Source: Nitrospirota bacterium (GTDB taxonomy: Bacteria > Nitrospirota > JAOUDF01). Taken from it: a DNA stretch of 7,113 bases. Position 1 is the stretch's first letter. The number at the start of each line of letters is the position of its first letter. The stretch covers positions 1-7,113 of the forward strand of contig JAOUDF010000135.1 in NCBI GenBank assembly GCA_029859385.1, given 5' to 3'. Under the pieces are notes generated by a model. It was not told the DNA's origin, did not search any database, and saw only the letters and a program-made list of their open reading frames with translations. The position numbers and the translations under genes are program-made. Below are positions 1-6,854 of the stretch, in pieces.

Positions 1-3000
1 GTCATCGAGCCGTCTTCCGCACCGAGAGACTTCTTGTAATATTCGATGGCGCTGTCGAACTCTTTCGCCTTGCCGTAGGCGCGAGCAAAGGCGACACTTA
101 CTCCCCCCTCATCAAGCCATCTCTTCTCGGCAAGAACCTCTTTGATTTTTTCAAGCCTTTTGATCTTGGCTCCGACATCGCCATCGGCCATGGCTGACAG
201 CTCGGCGGCAACATTTTCGATATCGGTCACCGCCTGCGTAACGGCGACATAGGAGGGTTTGACCTCGTTCTTCACAGTGCTGTCATCGAGCCTGACAAGC
301 CGATAATCAGGATCGCCATAGCACTGGTACGCACCCCAGGTATTGGTCCCGGGATGTTGTTTGTATACCTCTGCACGGGCCTGCCTCACCGCATCGCCAA
401 AGCCATCGCCACGCAACATGGCCCCGTAGAAGGTTGTCGCAAAAACAGTGGCAGCAGCATCGTCCACAGCCCATCCTGCAGCGACCACCGCACGAACTCC
501 CATGCGGATGAACTCGGTGGCCACGTTGGCGGCAATACGGTTGAAATCACGCCGATCGTTGAGTTCCTTGTCGCCGCTTGTACTCTCGATTTTCCCAAGG
601 TGACAGCAGTTGATGAAGACCAGTTCGGGAACATGGCGCATCTGGTGCACCTCCTGAGGCGAAAGGACCGCGGTATCGCCGATAATCATCCCCGTGACAG
701 GCCTGAGCTTGCTGCGCCGCTTCCCTTCCTCGGCGGGCGGCATCGGCTGCTTGCACTCTTCGCACTGAAGCAGGTCGTCTCTAAGGTAATTGTAAATACC
801 GTGCCCTGCCAGGTGGAGTATCCGCCACGGACGCGAATAGAGAGCATTCATTACCTGGTCGGCGGTAGGGCGCATCCTCTGTTCAGCAGTGAATTTTCCG
901 GATTGCAGCAGCTTCCATACGGCCCTGGCCTCGGCCTGAGCCCCCCTGAGCTCGACATACTTGCTTACCGGGTCGCCTATGACCAGGGCCGTTTTGTCGG
1001 TGACCTCCCGAACGGTCTCCCTAAACTCGGTCGATTCGAGCTGACGGAGCAGACCATGCTCAATGACGAACGGGACGCCGCTGTTGTGCGCTGGGTCCTC
1101 CATCAGTTCCCACGGGTAGCGCGCAGCGTCTTCGTCAACAACCATTATGAGATTATCCTGGTCCGGCGCCTGGTCCTTGATCTCATTGGGCAGCAGAAGT
1201 TCAAACAGTGTGCGGGCCGCAGTACGGTTGTCCTGCGTGGTGAGGACTGACTGTTCGATAAAGCTGTCAACCAGCTCGCGCTGGGTGGCGAGCAACCTGA
1301 CCTCGCTGCGTGCCCGCTGGGTAAGCGCGGAAAAGCGCAGGGTACCACCGGCGGGTTCCCCATGCTTGCCGCCGCCAAGTATCTGCAGGCGGTCCCACCA
1401 TCCCTCTGGTTCGGCATATTCAACCCTTCGCAAGCCACCCTCAAGGGCGCGAAGGGTTGTATCACAAACAAATGCCGTACGAAATCGGGGCTCAGCCTGA
1501 AGTCTCTGTAATGCCTTTACGGCCTGAATGGCCCTGTCTTCCCATAGTTCTATAAACTCTACCTCGCTTATCCGGGCATCCTGCCGAGAGTTGGCCAGTG
1601 CCTGGTTGGCGCGGGCCACCCCGTGAAGAAGGGCAAAGATAGAATCGTTGACGCTGATACCCGCGGCCCCTGTCCCGATAAGAAGGCTGGTAACATTAAA
1701 CTCTTTCTGGCCTGCCTCATTGCCTTCACTGCAAGGCCCCCTCTCCCGCCACTCGGTGACATATTCGAGCAGGGCTCGGGCAAAACTTCGCGTCAGGGAG
1801 GCAGCACTGAGGCCTCCGACTGGGCCAAGCCCGACAACAATGGCTCCTTTAAGCCCGACATCCTTCTTTATGAAGAGTTTGGGGTTTATGAAGACGGCGT
1901 TGGTCTCAACCGCACCGGGATAGATACCAAGCTGATGACGACGGGTCAAAGCGCCGCTAAGCTCCCGGTCCAGATAATATTCGGCGCTTATGATGGTATC
2001 GCCCGCGTAGTGGCCTGTTGCCACGGGATGGCTGGCGAAGGCGAGATTGCCATGAGCCACGCTGACACGCACCGGCAATTTCCTTGATACGCTACGACGA
2101 TATTTCCTGGGGCGCGCGCCGAGCGCATTAGCAATGAGACAATCACGATCGGGGTAGAGTTCATCGGCCGCCCGGGGGCGTGGAAAGGTCACTGCCACGG
2201 CTGCCCTTGAAACCGGCGGGGTTTGAGGCAGCAGCGTGGTAGTACCTCGGGTGAGCAACTCCTCAATGGCGTCAAAGGCCTCTTCATGGGCAGGGAGATC
2301 GCCGTGTTCCGCGTCCATATACCATGTCGGTATATCCTTGGGAATACCGCTATCCCAGGTAACCCTGCCATCGCCCCGGGTGGTTGCCGTAAACTTTATC
2401 CGCTCGTCGGGGTCTTCGGCATTTTCATCGAGATGCATGCCCGCGAGGGTCACGTCGGCGCACCCGGCTACATAAATCATACGCCGGGGATCTACGGCTC
2501 CGTTATCCAGAAGGGCGCGAAATTCGCCGGCCTTCTTCAGGTCATCATCCGTCGGCAAAACCCAGCCGTCACCCGCCTGGCGGTGATAGGCCATCCAGGT
2601 GGAGGGGGAGAAATAGTCTTCACCGCTATCCTTCGGGAGCATGGCAAGTACCCCGGGGAAACGGGAGGCGTGCCTCAGCAGCTCCTTCTGACTGTGGGCG
2701 ATATCCAGCAGCGCGATATTCCGCATCATCGACGACTGCCCGACAAGAAGCTCGGTAATGGCGTGTGAACCGCCGTTTGGCGTGCCGAGCATCACGAGGC
2801 GGGCACCGTCGTGAGTGCAGATATCTTTCCAGAGCGGGTCATTGAGCGCTATCATGGTCCGCGCCACCAACCCTCCCATGGAGTGGGCCAGTATCCGGAC
2901 AGGCTGACGATTACGTTTTGCCTCGTCAAGCTCACTCCTCACCTTAGCCGCCAGGCGCTCCGCTTCCTTTTCTACGGGAAGCCGCCAGTCGTACGGGAAG

Positions 3001-4766
3001 GGCACCACCTTGTGAGTAGTGGCCAACCGCTTGATGAGCGCACCGTAATAGCGGGCCATAACGTTGGTCGGCTCAACCTTTTTCGCACCTATGTCGAGAT
3101 CCGCAAAACCACCCAGCAAAAGCTTGGGGATGTCGGCCCATATCTCCTTACCTTTTACAGAAAGCTCGCTCCCCATGATGCCCGGCAATACAAAGAGTAC
3201 GGGCATCGGCCCTTCCAGGCGAGACACAATCTCACGGGCAATATCTACCGTGGGCCGCTCCAGCGGCTCGAAATCTTTTGTATCGCCCTTCAGGGCCTGA
3301 ACGAGTTGTGTCGCACTCTCCCTGTTCTGAAAGTAATTGAAGTGACAGACATCAGGCCCCTTGTGAAAGGCCGCCAGTGATTTGCCCAGGCGCTTCACCC
3401 CTCCGTACATCGACGGCGTGTTCACTACAAGGTCATGATCCCCTGCGTAGAAACGATCGGTCAGCCAGACCATGAGCCGGGCCCACCACTTATCGGGGTC
3501 GATATCGCCGGCGATGACCGTCAGGTCGCCGGGGACCATTGCTTCAGCCCAGTTTACCAGCTTGATGAAGGCCGATTCAGGCATCATGGCCTCCAGCCCG
3601 GGCAATGTCCGTGGATCGGTCCTTTCCTGGACGACCGCGGCGATGAAGTCGCCGATATCCGCAAAGGCATCGCCCAGTGGAGTGTTCGGCAGGGCCGCAC
3701 TGCCGACGGTACCGATGACCGACAACCAACGGTCGAGACGCTGTGAAGCCAGCGTCGTCCCCAGGGCAGGACAGGCCACCCGCACGAAACGTTCGACCTG
3801 AAAACGCCTCTTCAGGAGTTCTTCATTCAACTCCGACAAAAGCTTCGCCGATTCTTTGTATTCCTCGTTTTGATCGAAGAGATTCAATTCCTCTTCCGAA
3901 AAAGGAGACTTTGCCCCTCCCCGGCAAAGCAACTCTCCCACCAAACCACCCCGGGAGTGGGTGACAAGATGCACCTTTGCTCTTTCGGGAAGCACACGGG
4001 CCAGCTCGCGGGTAAGGTCGCGGGCGTTTTCTATGGGACTCTTGGTCAGGTATGCATGCTCAAATGCCAGAACCCGGTCGCCGTAAGCCTGGTTCAAATC
4101 CGCCAGCTCTCTTGATCTCTCCTCGCTCCAGAGGTCACCGAAACTTCCCCAGGTACTTGACATCGTGCCGTGGATGAAAACGAGAAAGGCTTCTTTAGTT
4201 TCCGGTTGCTCTCCAACCACAGGGGCCAGCCTGAAATCGCCGGTTTTGAGGGAGCAGGAATAAAGTCCCGGCGCAGGACGCTTCGCGGAAGTCCGCCCCT
4301 CCACCGTTTTGGCAATATCTATGGCTGTCTTTCCCGCAAGATCGACACCGAATACCTTGAGCCCTTTCACCACCCAATTGATGGGGCCGCGGGCCTCCAT
4401 GCCACTGGGCAGCAGTTGCAGGCCCGATGGAACAAGCGTAACGGCACCATCGGGGGTTACCTCTCTGCCGACAGACTTTCCAAATTGTTTTTGGAAGTCC
4501 TCTCCGTTGATCCAGAGCCTCTCACCGCCATCGAACTCGACTTCTATGAGATCATCCCCGGCGACGTCCACTGTCATCAGTTTTTCGCCGCTGCGACTAG
4601 GGCCTGCCCTGAATATTCCTTTTGGAGAAAGTTTTACCGCCCTGGTATTAAGCACCGAGCCTTCGACTACAGAATCGACTGCCCCCCGAAGCCTGAATAT
4701 CCCGACGTTTTTCTCACCGTTTTCTGCACGCGTGCCGGATGCCGGCTTTTCTCTCCTTTTTTTCAC
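1..4766 (-). CDS. Giant dual alpha/beta-hydrolase, CHAT caspase-like protease, TPR protein (3' end outside window)
   Basis: One uninterrupted minus-strand frame of 1588 codons runs from a GTG at 4766 through position 1 with no stop. Residues 1-190 are unrecognised and mainly beta-like. At 190-490 lies an alpha/beta-hydrolase with oxyanion motif HGTM (199-202), nucleophile elbow HSRGG (Ser271) and likely acid/base Asp445 (GDHDLVV) and His475. At 510-840 lies a second, LCAT/lipase-like hydrolase: PGIMGSE (528-534), HSMGG (Ser629), GTPNGGS, GDG (Asp799) and EHGD (His821). Residues 845-1190 form a middle module with AIVVGLGPVGGLS near 975. The CHAT domain (about 1200-1495) shows PWEL (Trp1219), HLAGHG (His1322), NCCHLG (Cys1388) and the closing WGAYQCYGDP. 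A TPR-like repeat (AFARAYGKAKEFDSAIEYYKKSL) then runs into the edge. CHAT proteins are caspase-like cysteine proteases, several acting in bacterial immunity. No signal peptide or membrane helix is seen, so it is probably cytoplasmic. Domain calls are firm; substrate and role are unknown. Confidence 0.93.
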   Translation of the reverse strand, partial: MKKRREKPASGTRAENGEKNVGIFRLRGAVDSVVEGSVLNTRAVKLSPKGIFRAGPSRSGEKLMTVDVAGDDLIEVEFDGGERLWINGEDFQKQFGKSVGREVTPDGAVTLVPSGLQLLPSGMEARGPINWVVKGLKVFGVDLAGKTAIDIAKTVEGRTSAKRPAPGLYSCSLKTGDFRLAPVVGEQPETKEAFLVFIHGTMSSTWGSFGDLWSEERSRELADLNQAYGDRVLAFEHAYLTKSPIENARDLTRELARVLPERAKVHLVTHSRGGLVGELLCRGGAKSPFSEEELNLFDQNEEYKESAKLLSELNEELLKRRFQVERFVRVACPALGTTLASQRLDRWLSVIGTVGSAALPNTPLGDAFADIGDFIAAVVQERTDPRTLPGLEAMMPESAFIKLVNWAEAMVPGDLTVIAGDIDPDKWWARLMVWLTDRFYAGDHDLVVNTPSMYGGVKRLGKSLAAFHKGPDVCHFNYFQNRESATQLVQALKGDTKDFEPLERPTVDIAREIVSRLEGPMPVLFVLPGIMGSELSVKGKEIWADIPKLLLGGFADLDIGAKKVEPTNVMARYYGALIKRLATTHKVVPFPYDWRLPVEKEAERLAAKVRSELDEAKRNRQPVRILAHSMGGLVARTMIALNDPLWKDICTHDGARLVMLGTPNGGSHAITELLVGQSSMMRNIALLDIAHSQKELLRHASRFPGVLAMLPKDSGEDYFSPSTWMAYHRQAGDGWVLPTDDDLKKAGEFRALLDNGAVDPRRMIYVAGCADVTLAGMHLDENAEDPDERIKFTATTRGDGRVTWDSGIPKDIPTWYMDAEHGDLPAHEEAFDAIEELLTRGTTTLLPQTPPVSRAAVAVTFPRPRAADELYPDRDCLIANALGARPRKYRRSVSRKLPVRVSVAHGNLAFASHPVATGHYAGDTIISAEYYLDRELSGALTRRHQLGIYPGAVETNAVFINPKLFIKKDVGLKGAIVVGLGPVGGLSAASLTRSFARALLEYVTEWRERGPCSEGNEAGQKEFNVTSLLIGTGAAGISVNDSIFALLHGVARANQALANSRQDARISEVEFIELWEDRAIQAVKALQRLQAEPRFRTAFVCDTTLRALEGGLRRVEYAEPEGWWDRLQILGGGKHGEPAGGTLRFSALTQRARSEVRLLATQRELVDSFIEQSVLTTQDNRTAARTLFELLLPNEIKDQAPDQDNLIMVVDEDAARYPWELMEDPAHNSGVPFVIEHGLLRQLESTEFRETVREVTDKTALVIGDPVSKYVELRGAQAEARAVWKLLQSGKFTAEQRMRPTADQVMNALYSRPWRILHLAGHGIYNYLRDDLLQCEECKQPMPPAEEGKRRSKLRPVTGMIIGDTAVLSPQEVHQMRHVPELVFINCCHLGKIESTSGDKELNDRRDFNRIAANVATEFIRMGVRAVVAAGWAVDDAAATVFATTFYGAMLRGDGFGDAVRQARAEVYKQHPGTNTWGAYQCYGDPDYRLVRLDDSTVKNEVKPSYVAVTQAVTDIENVAAELSAMADGDVGAKIKRLEKIKEVLAEKRWLDEGGVSVAFARAYGKAKEFDSAIEYYKKSLGAEDGSM

Positions 4767-4773
4767 CCGATTT

Positions 4774-4782
4774 CTCCTCCCC
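4774..4782 (-). promoter_or_regulatory. Strong Shine-Dalgarno for the giant CHAT gene; decides its GTG start
   Basis: On the minus strand GGGGAGGAG lies 7 bases before GTG at 4766. It is the best ribosome binding site in the window. The next in-frame ATG is codon 64, inside the N-terminal region and without such a site, so the GTG is preferred. Confidence 0.8.
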
Positions 4783-4814
4783 AACCCGACCTGGACAATT
4801 CACTGTTTTTAATT

Positions 4815-4841
4815 CATCACCCCTAGAGAAAAAACATCACC
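4815..4841. repeat. 7-bp direct repeat spaced by 20 bp
   Basis: CATCACC on the plus strand (GGTGATG on the minus) occurs at 4815-4821 and 4835-4841. The start-to-start distance is 20 bp, close to two helical turns, so both copies face the same side of the DNA. It could be a tandem operator upstream of the CHAT gene, but 7 bp is short and chance is possible. Confidence 0.3.
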
Positions 4842-4853
4842 AGTATTTTGTTT

Positions 4854-4884
4854 CTGCCAATAGCTCGACTATTTTCGTCGGCAG
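4854..4884 (-). other. Imperfect two-part inverted repeat (possible mRNA hairpin)
   Basis: On the minus strand CTGCC pairs with GGCAG, and inside it AATAG pairs with CTATT around a 5-base loop. A 6-base bulge (GACGAA) lies on the 5' side. It starts 5 bases after the SLOG-like stop codon. No U-run follows on the minus strand, so it is not a standard intrinsic terminator; it could be a weak attenuator, an mRNA-stabilising stem or chance. Confidence 0.35.
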
Positions 4885-4889
4885 TTTAC

Positions 4890-5480
4890 TCACACTTCCC
4901 TGAAGATTGTCGCTGTATCAAGTACGCAAACATTCCCTGAACGACTTTTCACTTCACCAAGCATGTGCCGTGTTCCGCCCGGACCATCACCACCCTTGCC
5001 GTCCCATAGACAGATAAAGTATACCCTCTCCGCGCCCCATGCAAGGGCCGATTCGAGCTGCCACATATTATCCTGTTCGTAGGGATTGGCGTCCGCGGGC
5101 GTTGGCCCAAGTTCATCCGACATAATCAGCAGCGTGGCGGCGGCATGAGATATCAGCCGGTAAAACCGCTCACCCCAGTTCCCACCGGCAAAGGTTACTG
5201 ATTTTTCAAGAAAGGTGGGGATATCGAAGGGGATGCGGAGTTCCAGCCGGAGCCCTCTTTCGAGGCAAGCCTCGGCAAACAGGATATCGCCGCCGCAGGC
5301 ACCGCCGCACATGGCAAGGTCGCCGGGACCGGCACCTATCTCATCCAGCGCACCGGCGATGGCCTTTGCCGCAAGGGGCTCCTTGTCGGCAGGGAATCGC
5401 TGCTCCGGGCGGCCGGTGGCATCAACCATGTGGCCACTGAACAGAAAAACCTTCCGGGGTGGCGCTTCAGAGTTGGGCAT
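4890..5480 (-). CDS. Free-standing SLOG-like (Rossmannoid, putative nucleotide-binding) protein
   Basis: This 196-residue protein has no signal peptide or membrane segment. An N-terminal strand (KVFLFSGHMVD, 10-20) leads to a helix and then a glycine-rich motif GGACGGD (59-65) with Glu70 and a strand ending IPFD (83-86). This strand, glycine loop, acidic residue order is what I know from SLOG/LOG-like domains, which bind or process nucleotide-derived ligands and recur in predicted bacterial conflict systems. The second half has NPYEQDN (132-138), a strand VYFICLW and GDGPGGTRHM (164-173). I recall this kind of C-terminal block from large CHAT and TIR multidomain proteins, where the module is fused instead of separate. 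The gene starts 9 bases after the regulator stop, so it is probably co-transcribed and translationally coupled. Alternatives are a TIR-like or other Rossmann fold. The fold class is fairly likely; ligand and function are unknown. Confidence 0.72.
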   Translation of the reverse strand: MPNSEAPPRKVFLFSGHMVDATGRPEQRFPADKEPLAAKAIAGALDEIGAGPGDLAMCGGACGGDILFAEACLERGLRLELRIPFDIPTFLEKSVTFAGGNWGERFYRLISHAAATLLIMSDELGPTPADANPYEQDNMWQLESALAWGAERVYFICLWDGKGGDGPGGTRHMLGEVKSRSGNVCVLDTATIFREV

Positions 5481-5486
5481 GACTGG

Positions 5487-5495
5487 CTCTCACTT
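5487..5495 (-). promoter_or_regulatory. Weak ribosome binding site overlapping the regulator stop codon
   Basis: AAGTGAGAG on the minus strand lies 6 bases before the ATG at 5480 and contains the TGA that ends the response regulator. The site is modest, and its overlap with the upstream stop suggests translation of the SLOG-like gene depends on ribosomes finishing the regulator. Confidence 0.5.
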
Positions 5496-6851
5496 CTGAA
5501 TTCCGTACTTTTCCATCCGATAGATCAACGTAGGTCGCGTGAGGCCGAGAAATTTTGCCGCCTTTGTCTGGTTGCCTTCGTGCCGGTCGAGGGCCATGAC
5601 CAGCAGGGTCTTTTCCAGCTCCTCCAGCGATATCCCCTCGTCGGGTAGTTCAAGGGAGAGGCCCGCAATCGTCTCTCCCTTGTGGGTCAACCGCTCGGGC
5701 AGGTCGGCTATTGAAAGAGTTTCTCCCTGCCTCAGGATAAGCGCCCGCTCGATGGTGTTCTCCAGTTCGCGCACGTTTCCCGGCCATGTATACCGGGCAA
5801 GGGCTGACAGAAACTCTCTCTCAGCAACAACCCTCTTATTACCGCCATGCTTGGCGATAAAATGTTCGGCCAAGAGAGGAATATCTTCCCGTCGGATGCG
5901 GAGAGGAGGCATATCGAGGGTGATGACGCTGAGACGGTAATAAAGGTCGTTGCGGAATTCGCCGCTCTCCATGGCCAGGCTCAGGTCGCGGTTGGTGGCG
6001 GCGATGAGTCGGACATCGACGGATACGGGCGCGCCGCCGCCGACCCGGTCTATCTCCTTTTCCTGCAAGGCCCTGAGCACCTTTGCCTGATGTTCAACCT
6101 TGAGTTCCCCCACCTCATCGAGGAACAGGGTGCCGCCGTGGGCCAGCTCGAACTTGCCCGCCTTGTCCTTGACCGCGCCGGTGAAGGCCCCTCTTACATG
6201 CCCGAAGAGTTCGCTCTCCAACAGATTTTCCGGGATGGCCGCACAGTTGATGGTGACGAAAGGGCCTTCGCTCCTCGAACTGTTGTAGTGGATCCCCCGG
6301 GCGAGGAGTTCCTTGCCGGTACCGCTCTCTCCGGTGATAAGCACCGTGGCGTCGCTCTTCGCAACCCGCCCGGCCGTTTCCAGCACCCTGGTAATCTGCG
6401 GGCTCGTGCCGATGATCCCCTCGAAGCGGTATTTGTCCCTGAGCTCGGCCCTGAGCTGCCGGTTTTCTTTTTCGAGGTCGCGCAGGCGGAGGGTGCGCTC
6501 AACGATGATCCGGAATTCGTCGCGGTTGAAGGGTTTGGTAACATAGTCGGCTGCCCCGGTCTTCATGGCCTCAACCGCCGACTCTATGGTGCCGTAAGCA
6601 GTTATGACGATAACCTCGGTACCGGGACTGGCGGCCTTGACCTGCTGCAAGACCTCCATACCGCTCATCCCGGGCATGGTGATGTCGGTGATGACAAGGT
6701 CGAAGGATGCCTCCCGGAAACGTGTCAGACCTTCTTCACCGGAGACGACAGCAGTGACGATGTACCCTTCCTTTTGCAGGTTGTACTCCATGACCCGCCG
6801 CAGGGAATCGTCGTCGTCGATAAGCAGTATCCGAGGCTCAGGCTTGCGCAT
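5490..6851 (-). CDS. NtrC-family sigma-54-dependent response regulator
   Basis: This complete 453-residue protein has the usual length and order for the NtrC/AtoC family. The receiver domain (about 7-120) has the acidic pocket at 12-15, phosphoacceptor Asp56 in ITDITMPG, Thr84 and Lys106. A short coiled linker follows. The AAA+ domain (about 145-375) has Walker A GESGTGKE (174-181), the sigma-54 contact loop GAFTGA (221-226) and Walker B GGTLFLDE (239-246). The C-terminus (about 405-453) is a Fis-type HTH with NQTKAAKFLGLTRPTLIYRM. All key residues are intact, so it should be phosphorylated by a kinase, assemble into a ring and drive open-complex formation by sigma-54 RNA polymerase. The kinase gene ends 3 bases upstream and is its evident partner. 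An ATG at 6855 is out of frame, so the ATG at 6851 is used. Targets are unknown; no sigma-54 promoter was recognised here. No specific gene name is justified. Confidence 0.96.
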   Translation of the reverse strand: MRKPEPRILLIDDDDSLRRVMEYNLQKEGYIVTAVVSGEEGLTRFREASFDLVITDITMPGMSGMEVLQQVKAASPGTEVIVITAYGTIESAVEAMKTGAADYVTKPFNRDEFRIIVERTLRLRDLEKENRQLRAELRDKYRFEGIIGTSPQITRVLETAGRVAKSDATVLITGESGTGKELLARGIHYNSSRSEGPFVTINCAAIPENLLESELFGHVRGAFTGAVKDKAGKFELAHGGTLFLDEVGELKVEHQAKVLRALQEKEIDRVGGGAPVSVDVRLIAATNRDLSLAMESGEFRNDLYYRLSVITLDMPPLRIRREDIPLLAEHFIAKHGGNKRVVAEREFLSALARYTWPGNVRELENTIERALILRQGETLSIADLPERLTHKGETIAGLSLELPDEGISLEELEKTLLVMALDRHEGNQTKAAKFLGLTRPTLIYRMEKYGIQK

Positions 6852-6854
6852 GCA

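Larger units (their letters stand above)
4767..4889 (-). promoter_or_regulatory. AT-rich leader between the SLOG-like gene and the CHAT gene
   Basis: This 123-base gap is the only sizeable intergenic space and is clearly more AT-rich than its surroundings. It holds an imperfect hairpin just after the SLOG-like stop codon, a 7-bp direct repeat, a short T-run on the minus strand and the CHAT ribosome binding site. A TTGGCA (minus strand, just inside the hairpin's 3' arm) resembles a -35 box, but no good -10 stands 16-18 bases further on. I therefore infer a regulatory leader and cannot name a promoter. Confidence 0.35.

Noticed and set aside
354..1250. Plus-strand open frame of 298 codons
   Set aside because: It is antisense to the CHAT domain, including the catalytic His and Cys region, and shows no recognisable protein motif.
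1623..4826. Series of plus-strand open frames of 100-220 codons
   Set aside because: All lie opposite the single continuous minus-strand frame that carries coherent hydrolase and CHAT motifs. They are shadows, not separate genes.
4830..4870. Possible sigma-54 promoter before the CHAT gene (minus-strand TTGGCAG)
   Set aside because: The -24-like TGGCA has no TTGC-type -12 element at the required distance, so it does not match the consensus well enough.
4854..4884. Intrinsic terminator after the SLOG-like gene
   Set aside because: The stems are only 5 bp, interrupted by a bulge, and followed by A-rich instead of U-rich sequence on the minus strand. I kept it only as a possible hairpin.
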